Source of the DNA: Sediminibacterium sp.
Lineage (GTDB): Bacteria; Bacteroidota; Bacteroidia; Chitinophagales; Chitinophagaceae
Reading direction: 5' to 3'
NCBI GenBank assembly: GCA_016786865.1
Contig: JAEUVE010000017.1
Coordinates: 1-47,025 of the forward strand
Length of the DNA stretch: 47,025 nt
Under the pieces are notes generated by a model. It made no database searches. It had not been told where the DNA came from and saw only the letters and a program-made list of their open reading frames with translations. Shown here one piece after another: positions 1-8,271 of this stretch (its first letter is position 1; each line of letters starts with the position of its first letter). A program made the translations under genes and the position numbers.

Positions 1-211
1 CAAACATCTTTTTCAACTCGGCATTCTCCCGTTCCAGCTCTTTCATCTTAGCTACATCACTGGCTTCCATACCACCATATTTGGCTTTCCAGTTATAGAA
101 GGTTGCCTCGCTGATGCCCAGTTCCCGACTAATGTCTTTAATGGCTAATCCAGCCTCTTGTTTCTTTAATGCAGATACTATCTGCTGTTCGGTAAATCTT
201 CCTTTTTTCAT
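1..211 (-). CDS. IS3-family transposase OrfA, partial (cut by window edge)
   Basis: The first 70 codons of a leftward gene are visible and the rest lies outside the window. The protein begins MKKGRFTEQQIVSALKKQEAG and continues with a helix-turn-helix (EAGLAIKDISRELGISEATFYNWKAKYGG) and the start of a leucine-zipper-like helix (MKELERENAELKKMF). This is the usual layout of the HTH_Tnp_1 OrfA of IS3/IS911-type elements, which binds the element ends and is normally fused to the OrfB integrase by a programmed frameshift. OrfB and the far inverted repeat are not in view, so intactness cannot be judged. A 7-bp inverted repeat (AGTTAAC at 228-234, GTTAACT at 248-254) lies just upstream and may be part of the element end or a control site. 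Confidence 0.85.
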   Translation of the reverse strand, partial: MKKGRFTEQQIVSALKKQEAGLAIKDISRELGISEATFYNWKAKYGGMEASDVAKMKELERENAELKKMF

Positions 212-486
212 GACTATTAAAATTTAAAGTTAACAAACACTTTTGTCGTTAACTCTAATCTTACTGGCCGAACTTAGGGGAAGCTTACAAGGGGCCTGAC
301 GGTTCCAAGAGATAATAATTTGTTATTTCAACTTCACGTATATTAATCAGCGATAATGGCCAGGCTGGCGGATCACAGAATTCCGCCACTTCGCCAAGCC
401 GCCGCCGTTGGCTGTAATGCTTGCGGACACCCAAAACAAATTTGGAGTATATACTATTAGTATATACCTTTGTTTCAAATCATTTT
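212..486. other. Non-coding stretch between the IS and the toxin-antitoxin operon
   Basis: No convincing gene is present. The part near 370-415 is GC-rich and self-complementary: TGGCGG and CCGCCA form a 6-bp stem around an 11-nt loop, followed by CCAAGCCGCCGCCGTTGGC. The right end carries the toxin-antitoxin promoter. One edge of the IS must lie in the left part, but its inverted repeat cannot be identified without the other end. Confidence 0.5.
441..472 (+). promoter_or_regulatory. Toxin-antitoxin promoter with tandem operator-like palindromes
   Basis: A full Bacteroidota-type promoter is visible: TTTG at 441-444, 20 bp, then TACCTTTG at 465-472, 15 nt before the antitoxin ATG at 487. Two identical self-palindromic octamers GTATATAC lie at 447-454 and 460-467, 13 bp apart start to start. 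One is in the spacer and one overlaps the -7 element. This is what an autorepressor of a toxin-antitoxin operon would be expected to bind; binding itself is inferred. Confidence 0.7.
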
Positions 487-717
487 ATGAAAACACTATC
501 CTTGAAACTCGACGATACAATTTTTGACGAGGCAGAAAACATTACGACTCAACTGAAACTTCCAAGAAATAGATATATTAACGATGCCGTAAATCTGTAT
601 AATCTCTTCAACAAAAGACAGATCCTAAAGAAAAAACTGTTGAAAGAATCTAAGTTGTCTAGAAAAGACTCAATGGATATTCTACGTGAGTTTGAACAGT
701 TGACAGATGAAAATTAG
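487..717 (+). CDS. Antitoxin of a MazEF-like pair (ribbon-helix-helix type)
   Basis: A 76-residue protein. The start at 487 is preferred over an upstream in-frame start at 421 because 421 lies ahead of the promoter. The N-terminus (MKTLSLKLDDTIFDEAENIT) fits the beta strand and first helix of a ribbon-helix-helix DNA-binding domain. The C-terminal half is charged (KKKLLKESKLSRKDS, ending EFEQLTDEN), as expected of the tail that wraps the toxin. Its last 11 bases overlap the toxin start, so the two are translationally coupled. The role is inferred from partner and layout: it should neutralise the downstream RNase and repress their shared promoter. The exact antitoxin family was not identified. 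Confidence 0.75.
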   Translation: MKTLSLKLDDTIFDEAENITTQLKLPRNRYINDAVNLYNLFNKRQILKKKLLKESKLSRKDSMDILREFEQLTDEN

Positions 718-1042
718 TCAGTTTGACATCTGGTTGGCTAACCTCAATCCCGCAAAAGGAACTGAGCCAGGTAAAATACGTCCGGTTGTTGTAATTCAGA
801 CAAACTTATTAAACGGAGAACACCCTTCGACCATAGTTTGTCCGATCACGACAAATGTCCAGCCTGTACTTGAAATATTGAGAGTTCATTTAAAAAAGAC
901 ACAACTTGAAAAGCCAAGCGACATTCTTGTTGATCAGATTCGTGCAATTGACAACAAGCGACTCATCGAAAAAGTCGCAAAACTGACAAAAGAACAATCA
1001 CTGGCCTTGAAACAAAATCTGCAAGTGGTTCTTGACCTATGA
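707..1042 (+). CDS. Type II toxin, PemK/MazF-family endoribonuclease
   Basis: A 111-residue protein of typical MazF length. Seen in sequence: the N-terminal barrel motif FDIWLANLNPAKGTEPGKIRPVVVIQ, containing the conserved G-x-KIRP-V segment whose Arg is catalytic in the family, then STIVCPITTN, the second conserved strand with the Thr. Members cut mRNA at short sequences and stop translation. The ATG lies inside the end of the antitoxin gene (11-bp overlap), so the order is antitoxin first, as is normal. All visible family motifs are present and no disruption is seen, so it is probably active. Cut-site specificity cannot be read from sequence. Confidence 0.9.
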   Translation: MKISQFDIWLANLNPAKGTEPGKIRPVVVIQTNLLNGEHPSTIVCPITTNVQPVLEILRVHLKKTQLEKPSDILVDQIRAIDNKRLIEKVAKLTKEQSLALKQNLQVVLDL

Positions 1043-1231
1043 GCACTAAAGCCAACATCGGCTTCAAGCAATTGGGGGCAACCCAACGCGTCTTTCAGCG
1101 GCAGCAAATATCCAAACATCAGTTCCAGTGCGACTCAACTCGGCTGGTCTATAGAATATATCATCGGCTTCTGTATCTTTAGTTCAGCGGCAGTGGGTAC
1201 TTGGGTACATTTATCATACAGCAAATACTTT
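1043..1231. other. Non-coding spacer with a short direct repeat
   Basis: No gene is supported. The 11-mer TTCAGCGGCAG occurs twice, at 1094-1104 and 1183-1193. A sequence fitting RYYYAAC (ACCCAAC, 1081-1087) is present, but no matching GTTRRRY partner was found, so an integron attC site is not claimed. Confidence 0.4.
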
Positions 1232-1648
1232 ATGAAATTTTCAATTTCATTTTTCGTAATTTTTATTATAAGCGGATGTTCCGGAAGTCATTTATCCAGA
1301 ACTAAGGTTAATAATGCTTCAAATGCATGGATTACTGCATTTAAAGATCGCGTATTCATAAAATGTTTAGAGCATAGCTATCCCAACAGCGATAGTATCT
1401 TGTTACTTATCGGAAAAACAGACGCATTTAATCCTTATGATGGTATATACGATTATTTGGATGATCATCATAAGTTAATTGATAGCTTAGGCGGAAGCAT
1501 ACCCAAAAACATACCGCCGCTTTGGGTAGAGGATTTTAAAGGACGAAATACTTATTTATGTAGTTGCTTGCATTACTATGCAAGCCCGAAGTTGGACTCC
1601 ATAGCAAAAAGAACGTATAAAACATATATAAATGGAATAAAAAAGTAA
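1232..1648 (+). CDS. Small lipoprotein of unknown function
   Basis: A 138-residue protein. The ATG at 1232 is chosen because it opens a classic lipoprotein signal: MKFSISFFVIFIISGCSGS, with the lipobox Cys at residue 16; an upstream in-frame ATG at 1193 would bury the signal. The mature part has four more cysteines, including a C-S-C pair (YLCSCLHYYASP), and no recognised domain. It is probably anchored in the periplasm or outer membrane. It follows the toxin gene by about 190 bp and is AT-rich like its neighbours on the left edge, consistent with accessory DNA. Confidence 0.65.
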   Translation: MKFSISFFVIFIISGCSGSHLSRTKVNNASNAWITAFKDRVFIKCLEHSYPNSDSILLLIGKTDAFNPYDGIYDYLDDHHKLIDSLGGSIPKNIPPLWVEDFKGRNTYLCSCLHYYASPKLDSIAKRTYKTYINGIKK

Positions 1649-1706
1649 AATTGCCATCCTGTTTTCAAGACTAGCGGGTAGCTATTACAACTAATGATTG
1701 TACAAA

Positions 1707-2249
1707 ATGAAAGGCACATTTACATTAACAGCAATTATCATTGCAGCGCTTTGCATTGCGGTTTCTGCAAACAGCCAGAATTGGGTTAAACCTCCCATTG
1801 AAAAGCTGGATGTATTGTTGATCAACCAATTTGATCTGACTAAAATTGGAGTAGGGTTGTCTAAGAATACCCTTCTTCTGGGAGAACAGGCTTTTTTGAA
1901 AAAATTTGGCAAACCGCTTAAAGCTACTCTTGAATATTCGGATGAGGGGGAGGCCAATATGATGCATTATCGTTACAAAGGAGCAGATATCTGGTTCTTG
2001 GAAAATAACCTGGAGGCTATAAACATCACTTCGGCTAATTACTGTTTTCAAATGTTCAATGGCAGCGTAATCAGGGTCGGGAATCCAATTAGTACTGTGG
2101 CGCATCTTTTTCCATCTTCATGGGCCAATAAAGCCATGCCGGGACAGGTATTTGTTTCGCTTCGCAATCAAAGCGGTCCGTTAGACGCCCATTTGATTTT
2201 TGAATATGATTCAAATACGAATTTGATAAAAGGGATATCCGTTCAATAA
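1707..2249 (+). CDS. Small secreted protein of unknown function
   Basis: A 180-residue protein starting at the ATG at 1707; a TTG three codons upstream is less likely. The N-terminus (KGTFTLTAIIIAALCIAVSANSQ) is a signal peptide with probable cleavage near residue 24. There is no lipobox Cys. The remainder is a mixed alpha/beta sequence (LDVLLINQFDLTKIGVGLSKNT ... GAFLKKFGKP-like segment ... YRYKGADIWF) with no family I recognise. It lies 58 bp downstream of the lipoprotein gene and 90 bp upstream of prfA, at the join of accessory and core DNA. Confidence 0.6.
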   Translation: MKGTFTLTAIIIAALCIAVSANSQNWVKPPIEKLDVLLINQFDLTKIGVGLSKNTLLLGEQAFLKKFGKPLKATLEYSDEGEANMMHYRYKGADIWFLENNLEAINITSANYCFQMFNGSVIRVGNPISTVAHLFPSSWANKAMPGQVFVSLRNQSGPLDAHLIFEYDSNTNLIKGISVQ

Positions 2250-2311
2250 CAATCGTCTTTTCCCTCAATTCCCCCTTTAAAACCAAGTTCGCTTGCAAGA
2301 TGGTAAAACCG

Positions 2312-2319
2312 TATTTTTG
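2312..2319 (+). promoter_or_regulatory. prfA promoter -7 element
   Basis: TATTTTTG matches TAnnTTTG and lies 20 nt before the prfA ATG. A weak -33 candidate, TTCG at 2288-2291, sits exactly 20 bp upstream. Confidence 0.45.
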
Positions 2320-2339
2320 CAGCCTGAAATTCAAAAATT

Positions 2340-3404
2340 ATGCTGAATAAGCTGGAAGCTATCAAGGCGCGTTTCGATCAGGTTGGTGTGGCGCTTACCA
2401 ATCCGGAGATTATTAATAACCAGAAAGAATTTGGTATTTACAGCAAGGAGTACCGTTCCCTGGAGAAAATAGTACAGCCTTATGAAGCATATAAGAAAGT
2501 ACTGGCCGACTACGATTTTGCCAAAGAAGCCCTTACCGGCAGCGATGAAGACATGAAGGAGCTGGCCAAAATGGAGCTGCCCGAGCTGGAAGAAAAGAAG
2601 GATTCGCTGGAAAAAGAGCTTACCAGACTCCTGATCCCCAAAGATCCACAGGACGATAAAAATGCCATTTTGGAAATCCGTGCCGGTACCGGTGGGGATG
2701 AAGCCAGCCTTTTTGCCGGCGACCTGCTGGGCATGTACCTGAAATATTGTTCCAAAAAAGGTTGGAAAACCGCCATTGTGAGTGAGAGTGAGGGTACGGT
2801 GGGCGGATACAAGGAAGTGATTGTGGAAGTGAGCGGGGAAGATGTATATGGCACATTGAAATTTGAAAGTGGGGTACACCGTGTTCAACGGGTCCCCAAT
2901 ACCGAAACCCAGGGAAGGGTGCATACATCGGCAGCTACCGTGGCTGTGATGCCCGAAGCGGAGGAACTGGATTTTGAACTGAAGGAAAGTGATGTTAAAA
3001 TGGAAACAGCCCGAAGTGGTGGTGCGGGCGGACAGAACGTAAACAAAGTAGAAACAAAAGTATTCTTAACGCATATTCCTACCGGCGTGGTTGTGGTTTG
3101 TCAAACAGAGCGTTCTCAGTTAGGTAACCGCGAAAAAGCCATGACCATGCTGCGTACCAAACTCTATGAAGAGCAGGTGCGTAAGCAGGAAGAAGAGATT
3201 TCCCGTCAGCGTAAAACCCTGGTGAGCACCGGAGACAGAAGCGCCAAGATCAGAACCTATAACTGGCCACAGGGAAGGGTTACCGATCACCGGATCGGAT
3301 TAACGTCTTATAATCTGGACGCGGTCATCAATGGAGATATCGATGAGTTCATCGAAGCATTGCAAATGGCAGAGAACGCCGCAAAAATGGTGAACAATAA
3401 TTAA
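2340..3404 (+). CDS. prfA: Peptide chain release factor 1
   Basis: RF1 reads UAA and UAG stop codons in the ribosomal A site and triggers release of the finished protein. The 354-residue length is typical. The catalytic GGQ is at residues 230-232 ([13 protein letters not shown]), and the glutamine there is the one methylated by PrmC in the family. The stop-codon reading tripeptide is P-x-T (PNT, residues 186-188, in [12 protein letters not shown]), which marks RF1 rather than RF2 (SPF). The N-terminal domain is helical and highly charged. The stop codon overlaps the end of convergent galE by three bases, and no terminator separates them. Confidence 0.97.
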   Translation: MLNKLEAIKARFDQVGVALTNPEIINNQKEFGIYSKEYRSLEKIVQPYEAYKKVLADYDFAKEALTGSDEDMKELAKMELPELEEKKDSLEKELTRLLIPKDPQDDKNAILEIRAGTGGDEASLFAGDLLGMYLKYCSKKGWKTAIVSESEGTVGGYKEVIVEVSGEDVYGTLKFESGVHRVQRVPNTETQGRVHTSAATVAVMPEAEELDFELKESDVKMETARSGGAGGQNVNKVETKVFLTHIPTGVVVVCQTERSQLGNREKAMTMLRTKLYEEQVRKQEEEISRQRKTLVSTGDRSAKIRTYNWPQGRVTDHRIGLTSYNLDAVINGDIDEFIEALQMAENAAKMVNNN

Positions 3405-4441
3405 TTGTTCCTGGCCTGATCGTTAAGTTCTTTCAGCCTGAGTTCCCATTTCCAGGCGGTATCCATCATTTCATCAATGCCGTATTGAATGTTCCAGCCC
3501 AGTTTTTTCACTGCGGCTTCGTTGTTGGCATAAATGGCTACCACATCGCCTGCCCTGCGGGGCCCTATTTCATAGTTCAGCTGTACGCCGCTTACTTTCT
3601 CAAAAGCTTTGATGGCTTCCAGTACAGTTACGCCGTTCCCGGTCCCCAGGTTGAATACATCACAGGCAGTTTCATTTTTCTCCTGTAACAGGTATTGAAT
3701 GGCCAGTGTATGGGCATGTGCAATATCGGATACATGAATATAATCTCTTACACAGCTGCCATCCCGGGTATCGTAGTCGTTGCCGTGCACCATCATTTTG
3801 GGTAGTTTGCCAATAGCGGTTTGCGTAATGGCCGGTACCAGGTTCTGTGGCCTTCCTACGGGCAGTTCGCCGATATGACCGGATGGATGCGCTCCCACCG
3901 GATTAAAATAACGGAGCAATATGGCATTGGTTGCGGTTGCTTTGGTGAAATCTCTGATAACGGTTTCACCCATTTGTTTGGTAGCGCCGTACGGAGATTC
4001 AGCAGGCTTAATTGGTGTTTGCTCTGTTACAGGAATCACATCTGGGTTGCCATACACGGTGCAGGAAGAAGAGAATACAAAATTGGGCACGCCAAATTCC
4101 TGTACACATTTTAGCAGGTTAATGAGCCCGAACATATTGTTCTCATAATACAGGATAGGCTCTTCAACAGATTCTCCAACGGCTTTGTAAGCTGCAAAAT
4201 GAATGATGCCATCGATGTCGGTATGTTCCATGAACACAGCCTGTGTTTCTTCAAAATTCTTCAGGTCTACCGAATAATTTTTGATTTTCTTACCAGTGAT
4301 CTTTTCAATGCCGGACAAAGCAATTGCCGTTGATCTGGAAAAATCATCAATGGAAATAACTTCAAATCCGTTTTCTACTAAATCTATAATGGTGTGTGAA
4401 CCAATAAAACCGGTTCCTCCTGTAACAAGAATCTTAGGCAT
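3401..4441 (-). CDS. galE: UDP-glucose 4-epimerase
   Basis: Interconverts UDP-glucose and UDP-galactose with bound NAD, supplying galactose for surface polysaccharide and for the Leloir pathway. The protein has 346 residues. An N-terminal Rossmann motif [10 protein letters not shown] (residues 7-16) binds NAD. The catalytic Tyr and Lys are Y151 and K155 in SPYGATK, with a Ser in SSSCTVYG (124-126). [16 protein letters not shown] and the C-terminal substrate-binding half are intact. This is an extended short-chain dehydrogenase. It is a single leftward gene convergent with prfA (overlapping stop codons); no other galactose genes are nearby. Confidence 0.95.
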   Translation of the reverse strand: MPKILVTGGTGFIGSHTIIDLVENGFEVISIDDFSRSTAIALSGIEKITGKKIKNYSVDLKNFEETQAVFMEHTDIDGIIHFAAYKAVGESVEEPILYYENNMFGLINLLKCVQEFGVPNFVFSSSCTVYGNPDVIPVTEQTPIKPAESPYGATKQMGETVIRDFTKATATNAILLRYFNPVGAHPSGHIGELPVGRPQNLVPAITQTAIGKLPKMMVHGNDYDTRDGSCVRDYIHVSDIAHAHTLAIQYLLQEKNETACDVFNLGTGNGVTVLEAIKAFEKVSGVQLNYEIGPRRAGDVVAIYANNEAAVKKLGWNIQYGIDEMMDTAWKWELRLKELNDQARNN

Positions 4442-4503
4442 ACTATTAGAATATTCTGCAATTTAAAACTATAAACCGAGAACCTTCCGTATACCTGTAA
4501 TTA

Positions 4504-5547
4504 TTATACAAACAGTTTGATGATGTAGAAGAAAATAGCGGCAATCAATGCGGAAATAGGAATCGTCAGGATCCATGCCCAAAGCAGGCTGACCGTTACT
4601 CCCCATCTAACTGCACTGAGTCTTTTGGTAGCGCCTACACCAATAATGGCACCGGTGATGGTATGGGTTGTGGATACCGGTATTTTGAAATGTTCTGTAA
4701 GAAATAACGTGATGGCACCCGCAGTTTCTGCCGCAACACCTTCCAGTGGAGTTACTTTGGTGATTTTAGTTCCCATGGTTTTTACAATCTTCCAGCCACC
4801 GCTCATGGTTCCGATACCGATGCATAAAAAGCTGCATAATGGTACCCAGGGATACTCTGCCACAAACTGGTTAAAATCCATTGCTCTGCCGCTGGTAGAC
4901 TTTTCGTAAAAGATCACAGCCGCACCAATGATACCCATTACCTTCTGGGCATCATTTCCGCCATGTCCCAGACTAAAGGCAGCTGAGGAGGCCAGCTGTA
5001 ACTTCTTAAACCAGCTTTCGGCTTTGTAGGGATTGGATCTTTTGCATAGATGCACGATAATGATGGTAATTACGAATGCAATGAACATACCGATCAGTGG
5101 CGCCAGGAAGATGAATAATGCAGTAGGTACCACTTTGGCGTAGTTGATTACGTTCACGCCATGCTCGCTGAGTGCGCCTGCATTGGCCAGTGCTGCACCA
5201 ATGAATCCACCCATCAGGGTATGTGACGAACTGGAAGGTATGCCGAACCACCAGGTGATCAGGTTCCAGGCAATGGCAGCCATGATACCTGCCAGTACTA
5301 CTTCCAGGGTAATGAATTCTGCATGCACCCATTTGGCTACGGTATTGCCGATCCCGAATTCCTGAAATACATATTTGGAAATAAAGAATGCCGCGAAATT
5401 GAAGAATGCTGCCCATAGCACTGCCTGGAAGGGTGTTAATACCTTGGTAGATACGATGGTTGCAATGGAGTTGGCTGCATCATGAAATCCATTGATGTAG
5501 TCGAAGATGAAGGCAAGTACTATGATTAAGACCAGTATGGTGAACAT
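4504..5547 (-). CDS. Low-affinity inorganic phosphate transporter, PiT family
   Basis: An inner-membrane permease of the PiT family, which takes up phosphate as a metal-phosphate complex with protons or sodium. The 347 residues form about ten hydrophobic segments. The two family signature repeats are seen: DYINGFHDAANSIATIVSTK near the N-terminus and FSLGHGGNDAQKVMG in the second half. It follows the DUF47 gene by 49 bp on the same strand, a pairing common in bacteria where the DUF47 protein modulates or assists the transporter. Together with the two-component pair just upstream this forms a phosphate block. Confidence 0.93.
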   Translation of the reverse strand: MFTILVLIIVLAFIFDYINGFHDAANSIATIVSTKVLTPFQAVLWAAFFNFAAFFISKYVFQEFGIGNTVAKWVHAEFITLEVVLAGIMAAIAWNLITWWFGIPSSSSHTLMGGFIGAALANAGALSEHGVNVINYAKVVPTALFIFLAPLIGMFIAFVITIIIVHLCKRSNPYKAESWFKKLQLASSAAFSLGHGGNDAQKVMGIIGAAVIFYEKSTSGRAMDFNQFVAEYPWVPLCSFLCIGIGTMSGGWKIVKTMGTKITKVTPLEGVAAETAGAITLFLTEHFKIPVSTTHTITGAIIGVGATKRLSAVRWGVTVSLLWAWILTIPISALIAAIFFYIIKLFV

Positions 5548-5596
5548 AGAAAGAGTTGAAAATTAGCAAACCACAGGCAGTAGAACCGACTATGTC

Positions 5597-6244
5597 TTAA
5601 GCGTATTTGATAATGATAGATTCGATCACATTGGCCGCATCCTCACATTTATCGGTACAGATTTCCATAACCTGATAAATTTCTCTTTTCTTGATCACTT
5701 CTTTAAAGTCATTTTCCTGCTGAAACAGCATTTCGATGCTCATATCAAATACATCATCGGCCTGGTTTTCGATACTGTTCACCTTTACCATAGCTTCGGT
5801 CATTTCGCGGAGGTTCTTCATGTCTCTCAAACCAAGTACCGCCTTTTTGATTTCCACGGTACCCTGTAGAATGAGGTCGGCCATCTTCTGGATACCGGTA
5901 TCATTCGGGTTTACGTTGTAGAAATTGAGTTTTTTGGCGGTAGCAAATATATAGTCGGCGATGTCGTCGAGTGCGGTTGCGAGGTAGTGGATGTCTTCCC
6001 GGTCAAAAGGGGTGATGAAGTTTCTTCCGAGTTCGGTGAAGATGCGGTGGGTGTTGTCGTCGTTTTTGTGTTCCAGGTCTTCAATCTGTGCACGGATTGC
6101 TGCCCTCTTATTCTGGTCGGGCTCACTGACCATCTCTTTTAGCTTCACACCCATTTCGTGTGCTTTTTCAGCAACATCTTCGAAAAGTTCGTAGAAAACA
6201 GTGTTTTTAGGCATGAAAAACCGGCCGAACGTATTGGCACCCAT
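5597..6244 (-). CDS. DUF47 (PhoU-like) phosphate transport accessory protein
   Basis: A 215-residue, almost wholly helical cytoplasmic protein of the DUF47/YkaA family, related to PhoU. The N-terminus MGANTFGRFFMPKNTVFYELFEDVAEKA is the usual family start. Conserved acidic pieces follow (DDNTHRIFTELGRNFITPFDREDIHYLATALDDIADYI), where the E/D-rich helices bind metal in PhoU relatives. It is first gene of a likely operon with the Pit transporter and lies 94 bp after the sensor kinase. A -7 promoter element and an inverted repeat are just upstream, so it may also have its own promoter. Confidence 0.92.
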   Translation of the reverse strand: MGANTFGRFFMPKNTVFYELFEDVAEKAHEMGVKLKEMVSEPDQNKRAAIRAQIEDLEHKNDDNTHRIFTELGRNFITPFDREDIHYLATALDDIADYIFATAKKLNFYNVNPNDTGIQKMADLILQGTVEIKKAVLGLRDMKNLREMTEAMVKVNSIENQADDVFDMSIEMLFQQENDFKEVIKKREIYQVMEICTDKCEDAANVIESIIIKYA

Positions 6245-6258
6245 AATATAGATTTTTG

Positions 6259-6290
6259 CAAAAGTAGCACAGCCGTTGCCTTGCTACTTT
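6259..6290 (-). promoter_or_regulatory. Promoter element and inverted repeat ahead of DUF47-pit
   Basis: On the minus strand TACTTTTG (6259-6266) fits TAnnTTTG, 14 nt before the DUF47 ATG. It overlaps the inner arm of a perfect 8-bp inverted repeat, AAAGTAGC at 6261-6268 and GCTACTTT at 6283-6290. The repeat could be a regulator site or a weak terminator for the upstream kinase gene. A -33 element is not clear. Confidence 0.45.
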
Positions 6291-6338
6291 GTTAATGAAT
6301 AATTAACAATATGATAATATACAAAAAATAATTAATAA

Positions 6339-7406
6339 TTAGTTGCCTCTGCCTGCTTCACTCTTTTTGCTTTCCAGTGTAAAGCCTACGGTGGTTCCTA
6401 CATCCAGTTTACTGCGGATATGGATGGTTTGGCCATGTGCTTCAATGATGTGCTTACAAATGGATAAGCCCAGCCCTGTGCCACCTACATCCCTGCTTCT
6501 GCCCCTGTCGGTCCGGTAAAAACGTTCAAACACACGGGAAAGATGCTCTTCGGCAATACCGATTCCGTCGTCGCTGAACTCCACCAACACGTGCTTTCCG
6601 TCGGTTTCATAGATACTCGCCACTACATTTCCTTCGGTTCTGCCATATTTTAAGGCGTTGACCACCAGGTTATTGATTACCTGCCGAATTTTTTCCTTGT
6701 CTGCAAAAACCACAATGGGCGACTCACAGCCTTTTTTAATGCTGCACTTTGCGTTGCGGGCTACTATTTTGATGGAGAGGGTTTCAAATACTTCCCGGAT
6801 CAGGTCCTGGATTACAAAATTCTCTTTGTAGAGGGGCTGCTCTCCACTTTCCAGCCTGGAGATCTCGTCCAGATCCTCCACCAGGGCTACCATGCGGTCT
6901 ACGTTTCTGGATGCATTCTCCAGGAATTTCTTCCTTACTTCCGGATTGTCGGCAGCGCCACCCAGCAAGGTGTCGATGTATCCCTGAATAGCAAATATGG
7001 GGGTCTTGAATTCATGTGCCAGGTTTTGCAGGAATTCGCGCCGATAAGCTTCGTTGGTTTTAAGCACTTCAATTTCCGCACTTCGCTGTTCGGCCCATTT
7101 TTCTACGTCTTCTCTTACTTCATCAATGCCTTTCTGCGGCAGGATATATTTATAATAGGTTTCCTCTCTTTTGGAGGCCTTTGTCTGGTAAATGAATTTG
7201 TAAATCAGTTTGATCTTTCGGTAGATAAAGGATTCCAGCACAAAGCGAATCAGGAAATAACTTCCGATGAACGTAACCACCAGGGAAGTAGCAGCAATCA
7301 GCCAGTCCGGTCGCAAAAAATAAATACCTGCAGCAATGGGCAGCGAGAGGCTTAGGGCCGTGAGCGCGGAGAGCTGCTGTGGAGAAAGGTTTTTGGTCTT
7401 GAACAT
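6339..7406 (-). CDS. Sensor histidine kinase, PhoR-like
   Basis: A 355-residue membrane kinase. Two hydrophobic segments lie at about 14-31 and 36-55 with only a very short loop between, so there is almost no periplasmic sensor domain. Then come a coiled linker and the catalytic core: H box with phospho-His H131 (FLQNLAHEFKTPIFAIQGY), N box (QVINNLVVNALKYG), G1 (DDGIGIAEEH), F box and G2 (GGTGLGLSICKHI). The downstream neighbours (DUF47, Pit) and upstream PhoB-like regulator suggest phosphate sensing, which is inference from context. In PhoR systems with a short periplasmic loop the signal usually comes from transporter or PhoU-type partners, which would fit the adjacent DUF47 gene. Confidence 0.88.
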   Translation of the reverse strand: MFKTKNLSPQQLSALTALSLSLPIAAGIYFLRPDWLIAATSLVVTFIGSYFLIRFVLESFIYRKIKLIYKFIYQTKASKREETYYKYILPQKGIDEVREDVEKWAEQRSAEIEVLKTNEAYRREFLQNLAHEFKTPIFAIQGYIDTLLGGAADNPEVRKKFLENASRNVDRMVALVEDLDEISRLESGEQPLYKENFVIQDLIREVFETLSIKIVARNAKCSIKKGCESPIVVFADKEKIRQVINNLVVNALKYGRTEGNVVASIYETDGKHVLVEFSDDGIGIAEEHLSRVFERFYRTDRGRSRDVGGTGLGLSICKHIIEAHGQTIHIRSKLDVGTTVGFTLESKKSEAGRGN

Positions 7407-7449
7407 GGCCCGGCTAAGTTAAGGCTTCGGGAGATACAAATACAGAGGG

Positions 7450-8136
7450 CTATACATCAAACTTATAGCCTACCCCTTTTACGGTGGTAATGCAGTCGAT
7501 ACCCAGTTTTTGGCGAACTTTCCGGATATGTACATCAATGGTTCGGTCTCCCACTATCACATCGTTGCCCCAAACCTGAGAGAGGATCTCATTGCGGAGA
7601 AATACCCTTCCCGGTCTGGATGCCAGTAAATAGATCAGTTCGAACTCTTTTTTAGCCAGAATTACTTCTTTTCCGTCGATGATCACCAGGAATTTTACCG
7701 GGTCGATGGTGATGTTTCCGATGGTAATGTTCTTGCCAGATTCATTGTTACTGTTTCCGGCTCTTCTGAACAGTGCATTAACCCGGCTGATCAGTACTTT
7801 AGGACTGATAGGCTTGTTCACATAATCGTCAGCGCCTGTTTCGAGTCCCTTAATCTGGGAGGCATCGTCGCTGAGCGCGGTAAGAAAAATAATCAGGGTG
7901 TCTTTGAAAGCAGGTTGGGAGCGCAGGATCTGGCAAACTTCTACCCCCGTTTTGCCGGGCATCATGATGTCCAGGATAATCAGATCGGGGTTGAGTTGTT
8001 TGGCTTTTTCGATGGCCTCATTGCCATTGTTGGCTGTGTGTACGGTGTACCCTTCTTTTTCCAGATTAAAACTGATGATTTCCAGAATATCCGGTTCATC
8101 GTCTGCAATCAGGATTTGTTTTGCCTTTCCTTCCAT
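7450..8136 (-). CDS. Response regulator, OmpR/PhoB family
   Basis: A 228-residue transcription factor. The receiver domain (6-125) has the acid pair DD 12-13, the phosphorylated D56 (LIILDIMMPG), Thr (FLTALSD) and Lys (VNKPIS). The C-terminal winged helix (about 135-228) ends RTIDVHIRKVRQKLG...TTVKGVGYKFDV. The ATG at 8136 is preferred over one at 8169: a TAnnTTTG element on this strand lies at 8155-8162, so transcription should begin near 8148, downstream of the longer start. It is 43 bp upstream of its kinase partner and leads a leftward block regulator, kinase, DUF47, Pit. Confidence 0.92.
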   Translation of the reverse strand: MEGKAKQILIADDEPDILEIISFNLEKEGYTVHTANNGNEAIEKAKQLNPDLIILDIMMPGKTGVEVCQILRSQPAFKDTLIIFLTALSDDASQIKGLETGADDYVNKPISPKVLISRVNALFRRAGNSNNESGKNITIGNITIDPVKFLVIIDGKEVILAKKEFELIYLLASRPGRVFLRNEILSQVWGNDVIVGDRTIDVHIRKVRQKLGIDCITTVKGVGYKFDV

Positions 8137-8154
8137 GAAGTCCCAATGTTTACA

Positions 8155-8162
8155 CAAAGTTA
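8155..8162 (-). promoter_or_regulatory. Promoter -7 element of the PhoB-like regulator
   Basis: TAACTTTG on the minus strand matches TAnnTTTG. It implies a leader of about a dozen bases before the ATG at 8136 and decides that start. No convincing -33 element was seen. Confidence 0.5.
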
Positions 8163-8255
8163 ATTTCATTCTGCGGCAATCTGCGGTTTTACCTTTATTA
8201 TCTAATTGTTAACTGTAATTGCCGTTCCGGCATCTTATTTGCCGGAATTTGAGCC

Positions 8256-8263
8256 TATTTTTG
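8256..8263 (+). promoter_or_regulatory. Promoter -7 element of the 723-residue exported protein
   Basis: TATTTTTG fits TAnnTTTG and ends only 8 nt before the ATG at 8272, so the transcript would be leaderless or nearly so. A TTTG at 8238-8241 is too close (14 bp) to be a standard -33. Confidence 0.4.
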
Positions 8264-8271
8264 CCCTGAAT

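Noticed and set aside
1043..1231. Integron attC site
   Set aside because: Only one half-site (ACCCAAC) fits; the complementary GTTRRRY and the stem were not found.
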